Below, piece after piece: positions 7,752-15,141 of a DNA stretch of 47,278 nucleotides (the stretch's first letter is position 1; every line of letters begins with the position of its first letter). Origin of the DNA: an uncultured Porphyromonadaceae bacterium (GTDB lineage: Bacteria; Bacteroidota; Bacteroidia; Bacteroidales; Muribaculaceae); assembly GCA_946414395.1 (NCBI GenBank), contig CAMKOE010000018.1:1-47278 (forward strand). The letters are read 5' to 3'. The notes under the pieces were generated by a model that worked only from the letters and a program-made list of their open reading frames with translations, made no database searches and was not told where the DNA came from. A program made the translations under genes and the position numbers.

Positions 7752-8186
7752 CTAGACGCGCTTGATGATGTGCGAGACCACGCCCCAAACCTCAAAATTG
7801 CTGTCCTCGCTCACGCGCAATTCCGGAAAACTGGCATTTGCTGGGGTGAGAAACAGGCCTTCCTCACGGATGCTGAGCCGCTTGACCGTGAAATCGCCAT
7901 CGATAAAACAAACGGCGATGCTGCCGTCATGAGGCGTGAGTGTCCTGTCGATGATGAGCAGGTCACCCTCGTTGATACCCGCATCGACCATCGAATCGCC
8001 AATCACGCGCGCACAGAAGGTCGCTGCCGGGTTGGTGATGAGGGCGCGGTTCAGGTCGATGGTGTCGGCATATTCCCCCTGGGCAGGACTGGGAAAGCCA
8101 GCCTGGACCCGGGTCTCAAAAAATTGGAGTCCAGAGGTCTTTTCGTCCGACGCGGCAACTGCAGATATTTTGATCTGGTTATTCAT
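7752..8186 (-). CDS. umuD: UmuD/LexA-like S24 autoprotease
   Basis: A 144-residue protein without a LexA DNA-binding domain. It has a cleavage site Ala29-Gly30 (VQAGFPSP), catalytic Ser65 (GDSMVDAGI) and Lys102 (TVKRL). The spacings (36 and 37 residues) equal those of E. coli UmuD (24/25, 60, 97). UmuD is cleaved on RecA filaments and assembles with UmuC into mutagenic DNA polymerase V. No umuC follows; the next gene is a hemerythrin 50 bp away. One base separates it from the metallo-hydrolase stop upstream. I see no clear SOS box. Confidence 0.82.
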   Translation of the reverse strand: MNNQIKISAVAASDEKTSGLQFFETRVQAGFPSPAQGEYADTIDLNRALITNPAATFCARVIGDSMVDAGINEGDLLIIDRTLTPHDGSIAVCFIDGDFTVKRLSIREEGLFLTPANASFPELRVSEDSNFEVWGVVSHIIKRV

Positions 8187-8187
8187 T

Positions 8188-8958
8188 CTATACTTTTACA
8201 ATCAATCCGTCATAAGCCAGTTCCACGCCCGCAGGAAGCATCGACGGCGAGTCGGCATGTAGCCCCATGCGGTCGCTCATGTGGATCAGATAGGCCCGGC
8301 CCGGCTTGACACGCTCGATGACTGCCAACGTCTCGTCAAGGCACATGTGGGACAAGTGCTGGCCGGTTCTCAACGAGTTGATAACCAGCAAGGGAATGCC
8401 TTTCAGGCTGTCGATGACATCGTCGGCAATGGTCTTGGCGTCGGTGATATAGGCCAGCGGGCCGATGCGGAAGCCCAGGATGGGCAGTTTGTAATGCATG
8501 ACGGGGAGAGGTTGCACACGCACCCCCTCGACGAGAAACGGCTTGTCGTCGATGACATGCTCCTCAAACCGCGGCACACCGGGATAAGGATTCTCGGCAA
8601 AGCAGTAAGGGATGCGTCGGTGCAGGTTCTCAAGCACATCGGCGCGGGCATACATCGGGAATGGCCGCTCGAAGCAGTAGGAGCGCAGGTCGTCAATGCC
8701 AGCCACGTGATCATAGTGGATGTGGGTGAGCAACACAGCATCGAGGTTGTCGTCGCTGGCACGGAGCATCTGGGCACGGAAATCGGGACCGCAATCGATG
8801 AGGATGCGGGCGCCCTGATAGCGCACGATGGCCGATGTGCGCAACCGCTTGTCACGCGGGTCGGCACTCATGCACACGGGGCAATGACACCTCACCATGG
8901 GCACACCCGTGGAGGTTCCGGTGCCTAAAAACTCTATTTCAAGCGTTGTCGGTTCCAT
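8188..8958 (-). CDS. MBL-fold metallo-hydrolase, PhnP-like
   Basis: A 256-residue metallo-beta-lactamase-fold enzyme. The metal motif is HIHYDH (His79, His81, Asp83, His84), with later ligands in PVMHYK, YITDAK and LIHMS. The start LGTGTSTGVPMVRCHCPVC carries Cys24, Cys26 and Cys29, typical of the PhnP/cyclic phosphodiesterase group, which hydrolyses phosphoribosyl 1,2-cyclic phosphate or similar diesters. No phn genes are nearby, so the substrate is uncertain. Its ATG overlaps the upstream lipoprotein stop by one base (TAATG), and umuD follows after one base. Confidence 0.85.
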   Translation of the reverse strand: MEPTTLEIEFLGTGTSTGVPMVRCHCPVCMSADPRDKRLRTSAIVRYQGARILIDCGPDFRAQMLRASDDNLDAVLLTHIHYDHVAGIDDLRSYCFERPFPMYARADVLENLHRRIPYCFAENPYPGVPRFEEHVIDDKPFLVEGVRVQPLPVMHYKLPILGFRIGPLAYITDAKTIADDVIDSLKGIPLLVINSLRTGQHLSHMCLDETLAVIERVKPGRAYLIHMSDRMGLHADSPSMLPAGVELAYDGLIVKV

Positions 8959-9920
8959 TATCTCTTGAATTGACTGAGCAGGCCGTCAACAAAATACAGG
9001 TAAGACCCGCCATCATAGTACCAATACTCACGCATGCCGGCCTGGTCAGGACGCTCATTGACGGCTCGTGGACTGCCCAGCGACAGGCGGCATTCCTCCT
9101 TGGTCATCCCCACAACGACCTGGGCCCGAGTGATAAGTTCCCAGTTGGCCTCGCTGATAGCCGGATAGGCCAGGTGGGGGTCGGTCGCAGTGAAGAGAGC
9201 GTCAAAGTCGCGTCCGTGCATGGTCGAGGCATTGTCGCTCATCCACAGCATGGCCCGCTCGCGGCTGTCGGCTGTGGTAAAGAGCACCCTCAATGGCATC
9301 ACGGCATTTCCCGGCATCACACTATCGATGTGCACCTTGATAAAGTGACGCCCTTTCATCATCTGCTCGCTCTGGCGGTCATACCAGATGGAACTGCGGA
9401 TGTAGTAATCCTTGCCCGTGACCTGACGGGAGATGTGATCCACCAGGTCAAGGTCAATGAGCATCGGGATGGTAAAGCCGGGATGAAACTCATCGATGGT
9501 CTTTCCCGAGCGGTAAACATAGGTGCGAGAGGTCGACTGGTCATTAAACATCAGGTTAACCGTCTGCCGGTTATCATAGATGCCGCCTGTGGTATAGCCA
9601 GAATAGGCCAACACATGCCCCGACAGGTTCACCGTGTCGATGTCATAGTCACTCGACCTGGCAAACAGCAGCCTCACCTGATCATCGGCCACCCAGAATC
9701 GCTTGCCCTGTCTCCAGTTAGGCACCGAATCGACATAGGCGTCAATCGTCACCACGGGCTGGTGATTGGCCGACTGCTCGATGACACGGCGCACATCCTT
9801 GTCGGTGACCCGTTCGGTCACTTCGATTCCAGTGCCGCACGACGCCATGAGCACGCACAACGCCACGACCGGCAGGCAATGACGTCGCGGGGCAATGAAT
9901 GACGACAGGGACATCAACAT
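8958..9920 (-). CDS. Lipoprotein with BamE/OmlA-like C-terminal segment
   Basis: A 320-residue predicted lipoprotein: a hydrophobic leader ends in the lipobox LMASC at about residue 28. The middle is not recognised. The last 60 residues (RAQVVVGMTKEECRLSLGSP, then EYWYYDGG and FVDGLLSQF) resemble the SmpA/OmlA/BamE fold, which in other proteins binds outer-membrane assembly factors. A periplasmic envelope role is inferred. Met3 is an equally good start. It is tightly packed between a small lipoprotein and the metallo-hydrolase. Confidence 0.65.
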   Translation of the reverse strand: MLMSLSSFIAPRRHCLPVVALCVLMASCGTGIEVTERVTDKDVRRVIEQSANHQPVVTIDAYVDSVPNWRQGKRFWVADDQVRLLFARSSDYDIDTVNLSGHVLAYSGYTTGGIYDNRQTVNLMFNDQSTSRTYVYRSGKTIDEFHPGFTIPMLIDLDLVDHISRQVTGKDYYIRSSIWYDRQSEQMMKGRHFIKVHIDSVMPGNAVMPLRVLFTTADSRERAMLWMSDNASTMHGRDFDALFTATDPHLAYPAISEANWELITRAQVVVGMTKEECRLSLGSPRAVNERPDQAGMREYWYYDGGSYLYFVDGLLSQFKR

Positions 9921-9936
9921 TTCTTGACGCTAAAAA

Positions 9937-10353
9937 TCAATGGTCTCTCTGCTTTTGCTCATTACGCAGAGCGACATCAATAGATCTGGTTACTGCCTCA
10001 ATGCTTACCGAGCCGTTCAGCACATCAGCAGAAACCCCGCTGACGATAGTGTCCTTGGGTAAGCCTTTGCTCAATTCCACAGCAGCGATGATTTCCATCG
10101 CTTGGGTACGGGCTTCCTTCAAGGTATTCCTGAAGGCAGCGATTGCAGCGGTATCGCCAGTGGCCAGGACCTTGGCCTCCTTGTCAAGGATTGAATCATT
10201 CAGTGCAAGCACGGCTGCTGTATCCTGCTTCTGATAGGATTCGCTGAGTTGTTGAGCCAATTGTTCGGCTTGGGCCTTATACTCGTTGACGGTACCATTG
10301 GTACATGCCATCAATGAGACAGCCATTGTAGCAATAAATACTAATTTCTTCAT
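9937..10353 (-). CDS. Small predicted lipoprotein
   Basis: 138 residues with a lipobox SLMAC at about residue 17. The remainder is predicted helical with an acidic heptad-like pattern (KAQAEQLAQQLSESYQKQ). I do not recognise a family. It may be a periplasmic helical protein tethered to a membrane. It is separated by 37 bp from the TSCPD gene upstream and 16 bp from the next lipoprotein, consistent with a single operon. Confidence 0.6.
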   Translation of the reverse strand: MKKLVFIATMAVSLMACTNGTVNEYKAQAEQLAQQLSESYQKQDTAAVLALNDSILDKEAKVLATGDTAAIAAFRNTLKEARTQAMEIIAAVELSKGLPKDTIVSGVSADVLNGSVSIEAVTRSIDVALRNEQKQRDH

Positions 10354-10390
10354 TTTCTTATTTATAATCAGTTTTATAGTTAATCCATCA

Positions 10391-10648
10391 TCACTCCATG
10401 GCAGCCATTGCCTGGCGCAAGGCTGTCGCCAACTGGTCGGGGCACGACGTGTTCTTGTAGCCGCAACGGATGCCTTGCAGTTTGCTCACGGCATCGGCCG
10501 CCTTCATTCCTCTCACCAGCGTGGAGATTCCTTGCAGATTACCGTGGCAGCCGCCATAGAACTGCACATTGCTGATAACGCCATTGTCATCAATCTCCAG
10601 ATCAATCTGGGAAGAGCATGTGCCTTGTGTCTGATAAGAATATCTCAT
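10391..10648 (-). CDS. TSCPD domain-containing protein (TIGR03905-like)
   Basis: An 85-residue protein with the family signature NTSCPDQLATAL near its C-terminus and conserved Cys residues in GTCSSQ, YGGCHGN and GIRCGYKNTSCPD. The TSCPD domain also occurs at the end of vitamin-B12-dependent ribonucleotide reductases, and stand-alone copies have no proven function. The Cys pattern suggests metal or cluster binding. It lies 18 bp downstream of the Crp/Fnr regulator. Confidence 0.8.
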   Translation of the reverse strand: MRYSYQTQGTCSSQIDLEIDDNGVISNVQFYGGCHGNLQGISTLVRGMKAADAVSKLQGIRCGYKNTSCPDQLATALRQAMAAME

Positions 10649-10666
10649 AATTCAATTAAAACGAAT

Positions 10667-11344
10667 TCAGTCTTTAATCAAGTCCATAAAAGCCTGTAAA
10701 TCAATAATCCTCAATTGATTGCTATCATATTCCAGCACTTCTTGTTCACTCAACTTGTCGAGCGAGGCAATGAGCGTGGTGCGCTGCGTGCCCAGCAGGG
10801 CACACAGGTCCTTCTGCTTGTAGCGTAGCATCACGTCGGTCGCGCCTGGCATTGTCAATGAGTCGATGAGCATCAACAGGCGCTCGACAACCGAGCCGTC
10901 CTTGACGCCAAGCGTGGTTGCCGTGCCGCGCTGGCTGCCCGTGGACAGATAATTGAGGATATTGAACAAGAACACTTTATCATAGTTGACCATCTTCACA
11001 TAGTCACTCTTGAGCAACTGTAGAATCCCACAAGGGCCACTGGCCACAGCACTGAACGGATAGACGGTCTCGCGGCCGAAAAGATATTCAGCGGCCAGCA
11101 CATGAGGAGCGGGCACGGTTTGGATGTGACTGACCTTCAAGTGACTGTAAGGAGTTTCCAGTCGCACCTTGCCGGAGACGATAAACTTGATGTGGGTGCA
11201 GTTATCACCCACCGACAGCACCTGTTCACCATCACGATACTTCAGGAAGTGAAACGGCAATTTTTCTACCAGAGCCGTGATTTTCTCGGCGCTTACGCCT
11301 TGAAACAGCGGCAACCGCATCAATTGATGGTACATACTGTTCAT
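10667..11344 (-). CDS. Crp/Fnr-family transcriptional regulator
   Basis: 225 residues. Positions about 10-125 form a cyclic-nucleotide-binding-like beta roll (FLKYRDGEQVLSVGDNCTHI, then VSGKVRLET). Residues about 150-215 hold a winged helix with YKQKDLCALLGTQRTTLIAS. No Fnr-type N-terminal Cys cluster is seen, and the phosphate-binding cassette is not the canonical cAMP form, so the effector is unknown. Members in Bacteroidales commonly control redox or stress genes. It follows hisS after 25 bp. Met4 is an alternative start. Confidence 0.82.
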   Translation of the reverse strand: MNSMYHQLMRLPLFQGVSAEKITALVEKLPFHFLKYRDGEQVLSVGDNCTHIKFIVSGKVRLETPYSHLKVSHIQTVPAPHVLAAEYLFGRETVYPFSAVASGPCGILQLLKSDYVKMVNYDKVFLFNILNYLSTGSQRGTATTLGVKDGSVVERLLMLIDSLTMPGATDVMLRYKQKDLCALLGTQRTTLIASLDKLSEQEVLEYDSNQLRIIDLQAFMDLIKD

Positions 11345-11369
11345 ATCATCTAATCAGGCAATAATAATA

Positions 11370-12731
11370 TCATTTCAGGCACTTGATGACCTGTTCGATA
11401 GTGAGGGTCTGTTGCTCGCCGGTTGACATGTTCTTGAGCGCGATGGTAGCATTCTGCACTTCGTCGGCACCCACGATGGCCACATAAGGGATTTTCCTGT
11501 CGTTGGCATAGTTCATCTGCTTCTTCATCTTGGCGCTGTCGGGATACAATTCAGCACTGATGCCAGCGCGGCGCAGGGCCATGATGTGACCCAGCGATGC
11601 CGAAGCCTCCTGCTCGCCAAAGTTGACAAACATCACCCTTGCAGTCGCCATGGTGTCGGCAGGATAAAGGTCGAGCGCATTGAGCACATCATAGATGCGG
11701 TCGGCGCCGAAACTGATGCCCACACCCGACAAGCCCGGCATGCCGAACACACCGGTCAGGTTGTCATAGCGGCCACCGCCAGTGATGCTGCCAATGGCCA
11801 CATCGAGAGCCTTGACCTCAAGGATGGTGCCCGTGTAGTAGTTCAGGCCACGGGCCAGCGAGACGTCAAGTTCCACCCTGGCACGGGTTCCCAGGCTTGA
11901 AACGTGGTCGAGCACATAGCGCATCTCCTCGATGCCCTTCATGCCCACCTCGCTGCTTGCCAGCATGGCAGCCAGTGCCGTGAGGCGCTCATCGTTGGTA
12001 CCATCCAGGCCCAACAGGGGCTGCAAGGTAGCAATAGCCTTGTCGTCAAGACCCTTCTCCCGCAACTCGGCATTCACGTTGTCGATACCGATTTTGTCAA
12101 GTTTATCGATAGCGACGGTGATATCGACTATCTTGTCGGCCGCTCCAATGATCTCGGCGATGCCGCTCAGTATCTTGCGGTTATTCAACTTGATGGCGAC
12201 GTTGATGTTGAATCGGTTAAACACCTCATCAATCATGGTCACCAGTTCCACCTCGTTGAGCAGTGAGTCACTGCCCACGATGTCGGCATCACACTGGTAG
12301 AACTCGCGATAACGTCCCTTCTGGGGACGGTCGGCACGCCACACGGGCTGCACCTGGTAGCGCTTGAACGGCATCTGCAGGTCATTGCGGTGCTGCACCA
12401 CATATCGGGCAAAAGGCACCGTCAGGTCATAACGCAACCCCTTTTCACTGATTTTGGTGGTCAGGTGCAAGGAGTCGTGAGCAGCCAGCAGGTCATCGGG
12501 GGCATCCTTGAGGTAGTCCCCACTGTTGAGGATCTTGAACAACAGTTTGTCGCCCTCCTCACCATACTTGCCCATCAACGTTGACAGGTTCTCGATAGCG
12601 GGGGTCTCAATCTGCTGGAATCCGTAGAGCAGGAATACGTCCTTGATGGTGTTGAATATATAGTTGCGGCGCGCCATCTCGATGGGAGAGAAATCGCGCG
12701 TTCCTTTAGGGATGGACGGTTTTTGTGCCAT
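11370..12731 (-). CDS. hisS: Histidyl-tRNA synthetase
   Basis: 453 residues, a class II synthetase. It shows the N-terminal KGTRDFSP motif, motif 1 around [17 protein letters not shown], motif 2 [19 protein letters not shown], the His-specific [10 protein letters not shown] and GGGRYDNL (motif 3 region), and a C-terminal anticodon-binding domain. It charges tRNA-His. The N-terminal domain is complete and the length is normal. Confidence 0.97.
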   Translation of the reverse strand: MAQKPSIPKGTRDFSPIEMARRNYIFNTIKDVFLLYGFQQIETPAIENLSTLMGKYGEEGDKLLFKILNSGDYLKDAPDDLLAAHDSLHLTTKISEKGLRYDLTVPFARYVVQHRNDLQMPFKRYQVQPVWRADRPQKGRYREFYQCDADIVGSDSLLNEVELVTMIDEVFNRFNINVAIKLNNRKILSGIAEIIGAADKIVDITVAIDKLDKIGIDNVNAELREKGLDDKAIATLQPLLGLDGTNDERLTALAAMLASSEVGMKGIEEMRYVLDHVSSLGTRARVELDVSLARGLNYYTGTILEVKALDVAIGSITGGGRYDNLTGVFGMPGLSGVGISFGADRIYDVLNALDLYPADTMATARVMFVNFGEQEASASLGHIMALRRAGISAELYPDSAKMKKQMNYANDRKIPYVAIVGADEVQNATIALKNMSTGEQQTLTIEQVIKCLK

Positions 12732-12789
12732 TTCTTTGATTGATCTTTCCTTTCTTTAATTAATTATGTGTAGAGTGATTTAATGCTGA

Positions 12790-13470
12790 TTAACGGCGGT
12801 TACCACCAAATATCATGGCAACGTAGTATAACAATGTTGCCAATGAACCGATGGCGGCTACAACATAGGTGTAGGCCGCGGCACGGAGGGCGTCCTTGGC
12901 ATAATCCAGTTGCTGACCGCCGACGATGCCCGAGCCTTCAAGCCACTGGATGGCACGGCGGCTGGCATCCACCTCAACAGGCAGGGTCACAAAACTGAAG
13001 AGCACCGTGGTTGCGAACAGGGCTATGGCCACATACAAGGGAATCGGGGTCCACTGGGCCACAACGATACCGGCAAGCAATAGCCACTGGATGGTATTGG
13101 ACGCAAAGGAGACGATGGGAACCATCTTGGTGCGCAGTTGCAGCATGCTGTAACCCACCTTGTGCTGGACGGCGTGACCGCACTCGTGGGCCGCAACTGC
13201 CGCGGCAGCGATGCTATTGGTGCCATAGACGGGCTCACTCAGGTTCACAGTCCTGTTGGCAGGATTGAAGTGGTCGGTCAACTGACCGCTCACACTGGTG
13301 ACCTGCACGTCGCCGCAGCCATTCTGCTGCAACATGGCCATGGCGATGTCACGCCCTGCCATGGGCACGTTCAAGGGCACCTTACTATACTTGGCGAATT
13401 TTGACTTGAGGGAGTTCTGAACAACCATGCTCAGGATAAAAACACCTCCCATTAGAATCCAGATAAACAT
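12790..13470 (-). CDS. Membrane zinc metallopeptidase, YugP family
   Basis: 226 residues with a hydrophobic N-terminal helix and three hydrophobic segments after the catalytic region. The zinc site AAHECGHAVQH gives His95, Glu96 and His99, and VEVDASRRAIQWL follows as usual for the YugP (DUF2227-like) family. The physiological substrate is not established; a membrane proteostasis role is inferred. It precedes hisS by 58 bp. Confidence 0.87.
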   Translation of the reverse strand: MFIWILMGGVFILSMVVQNSLKSKFAKYSKVPLNVPMAGRDIAMAMLQQNGCGDVQVTSVSGQLTDHFNPANRTVNLSEPVYGTNSIAAAAVAAHECGHAVQHKVGYSMLQLRTKMVPIVSFASNTIQWLLLAGIVVAQWTPIPLYVAIALFATTVLFSFVTLPVEVDASRRAIQWLEGSGIVGGQQLDYAKDALRAAAYTYVVAAIGSLATLLYYVAMIFGGNRR

Positions 13471-13580
13471 AACTTACCGTTTTTAGGAGTTGAGAGCCAA
13501 AAAATTGAGCCTCAACGGTTAATAATCGTCTCTTTGGCATGAAAAATGCAGCACGAAGGGCTGGACAAGATTCCGCACCG

Positions 13581-13588
13581 CAAAGTTA
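13581..13588 (-). promoter_or_regulatory. -7 promoter box upstream of the YugP-like gene
   Basis: The minus strand reads TAACTTTG. It implies a leader of about 105 bases before the gene at 13470. No -33 box at the right distance. Confidence 0.5.
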
Positions 13589-13660
13589 CAGAATTTTGAC
13601 CGCAAAATAACTCAATACGACAATAAAAGTGCTAAAAATTGAAAATTTGGCTGAAAAAAA

Positions 13661-13691
13661 TTTGGTAATTCAAAAATAGCCGTTACATTTG
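13661..13691 (+). promoter_or_regulatory. Promoter of the Ala-rich lipoprotein gene
   Basis: TTTG (13661-13664), a 19-base spacer and TACATTTG (13684-13691) match both Bacteroidetes promoter elements. It is the best complete promoter in the window. Confidence 0.85.
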
Positions 13692-13746
13692 CGGCGTTGA
13701 TTTTAACGTTTTATTATTAATCATTTATTTTTAAAGTTGTTTTATT

Positions 13747-14334
13747 ATGAAAAAGTTCTTATTGATGTTTGCAGCAGTTGCTGCTATCGCATTTGTTGGT
13801 TGCAAGACCGAGACCAAACCTGCCGAAGAAGCACCCGTTGAGGAGGCTCCCGTTGCCGAGTACACTATCGACGGTGTAACCGCCGACCTGATGAACTGCG
13901 CCGATGAGGCTAGCGCTGTTAGCCTGCTTGATGGTATCAAGGCTAAGGCTGAGGAATTGCTCAAGGGTGGTGACCAGGCCGGTTACTTCAACATCATCAA
14001 CATCCTGAAGACCGTTTGGGAGAACAACAAGGAAGCCATCCTGGCTAAGATCCCGACCCTGGCCGACAAGATGAGCGCCTACATTGATGTTCCCGAGGAA
14101 CTGAAGGCTGGTTTTGCAGACTACGTTGCTAAGGCTGCTGCCGAGAAGGTAGATGGTGCCGTTGACGCTGCCAAGGATGCCGCTGGTGCTGCTGTTGACG
14201 CTGCTGGCGAGAAGGTTGACGCTGCCAAGGAAGCCGTTAAGGACGCTGCCGGCAATGCTGTTGACGCTGCCAAGGACAAGGCCGCTGAGGGTGTTGACGC
14301 TGCTGCCGCCAAGGTAAAAGACGCCATCAAGTAA
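13747..14334 (+). CDS. Ala-rich lipoprotein with amphipathic 11-residue-type repeats
   Basis: 195 residues. The leader ends in the lipobox AFVGC at about residue 19 and is followed by a Glu/Pro/Ala-rich linker. A central helical region (about 40-130) is unrecognised. The last 60 residues repeat AxDAAxxAVDAAxxKVDAAK, like LEA_4 or apolipoprotein amphipathic helices. The DNA repeats GTTGACGCTGC five times between 14161 and 14300. It has its own promoter and a strong terminator, so it is monocistronic and probably abundant. A periplasmic, membrane-associated role is inferred. Confidence 0.75.
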   Translation: MKKFLLMFAAVAAIAFVGCKTETKPAEEAPVEEAPVAEYTIDGVTADLMNCADEASAVSLLDGIKAKAEELLKGGDQAGYFNIINILKTVWENNKEAILAKIPTLADKMSAYIDVPEELKAGFADYVAKAAAEKVDGAVDAAKDAAGAAVDAAGEKVDAAKEAVKDAAGNAVDAAKDKAAEGVDAAAAKVKDAIK

Positions 14335-14361
14335 TCCAGATTATTATCAATCCCTTATAGG

Positions 14362-14397
14362 ATTGGGGCTGGCTCAAACGAGTCAACCCCAATTTTT
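14362..14397 (+). terminator. Rho-independent terminator of the Ala-rich lipoprotein gene
   Basis: ATTGGGGCTGGCTC pairs with GAGTCAACCCCAAT across an AAAC loop (two G-U pairs) and runs into TTTTT. Confidence 0.9.
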
Positions 14398-14404
14398 CAT
14401 TACT

Positions 14405-14644
14405 GTCCGGGGAAAGCCCCGTTAGGGGCGACCAGGGTTTAGGCAGGGGTTTCACTCGGCTTCGCCTCGTTTCACCCCTGCTATGGCCCGGGACGCATCG
14501 CCAAGCCCCGCTAGGGGCGGCAGGAATCCCGTCGGATGCGTTCTGTCGCCCTTAGCGGGGCTAAGTCATTTATTTTATGTCACTATTCCAGGGGTTCCGC
14601 TGCGCTCCACCCCTGGCTAAACCCTTAGCGCCCCTAACGGGGCT
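14405..14644. repeat. Cluster of GC-rich inverted repeats (AGCCCCGTTAGGGGC family)
   Basis: A forward unit (14405-14525) contains AAAGCCCCGTTAGGGGCGAC, an AGGGTTTAG..CAGGGGT hairpin and CCCCGCTAGGGGCGGCAGGA. An inverted unit follows (14545-14562 and 14587-14644), including a CCAGGGG/CCCCTGG hairpin. A related single copy is at 32751-32874. The right end overlaps the 3' end of the GNAT gene. Confidence 0.85.
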
Positions 14645-15132
14645 CTACCTGTTTGGTAGGCGAGGCGTTCATCACCGCTGAGCAGGTAGATGATGCCGCA
14701 ATAGGTGAAACCGTAGCGCTCGATAACGTGACGCATGATGACGTTGTCGCGATGGGTGTCGATGCGCAGGTTGCCGGCAACCGCCATGCAATAGTCTATC
14801 ACCTCATTAAACACGCCATGACTGCCTGCCGTGCTGGCCAGACGGTGCACGACATGGTAGGGCTCATCATCAAGCCACGCGCCCTCATAGATTTCCTTAT
14901 AGGTGGGTTCCGGGCCGGGAATGAAGGCAAACGATGCCACGAGTTCCCCACCCTCGTCCTCACACACGTGACAATGCCCATTGTTGATATCCTCAACTAT
15001 GGTGTCACGGCTGGGATAGCCGTCAATCCACTGGTTCATGTTGCCGCATGAGCGCATGATGGCTCGCGCCTCGTCGATGAGCCGCATGATTTCGGGCACT
15101 TCATTCATCCTTGCCTTTCTGATTGATCGCAT
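14617..15132 (-). CDS. GNAT-family N-acetyltransferase
   Basis: 171 residues with a GNAT fold: an N-terminal RKARMNEVPEIMRLIDEAR helix, a central strand ELVASFAFIPG, and the C-terminal NLRIDTHRDNVIMRHVIERY segment with GFTYCGIIYL. The acceptor substrate is unknown. The last codons, reading GRAPLGALRV, lie within the GC-rich dispersed repeat at 14587-14644, so the repeat supplies the C-terminus and stop codon. Nine bases separate it from the M3 peptidase gene upstream. Confidence 0.82.
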   Translation of the reverse strand: MRSIRKARMNEVPEIMRLIDEARAIMRSCGNMNQWIDGYPSRDTIVEDINNGHCHVCEDEGGELVASFAFIPGPEPTYKEIYEGAWLDDEPYHVVHRLASTAGSHGVFNEVIDYCMAVAGNLRIDTHRDNVIMRHVIERYGFTYCGIIYLLSGDERLAYQTGRAPLGALRV

Positions 15133-15141
15133 AATCTTTAT

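Noticed and set aside
8187-8260. SOS (LexA) operator before umuD
   Set aside because: No convincing palindromic operator seen; the region is coding sequence of the upstream gene.
14405-14644. CRISPR array
   Set aside because: The repeats are inverted and irregular in spacing, with no uniform spacers and no cas genes.
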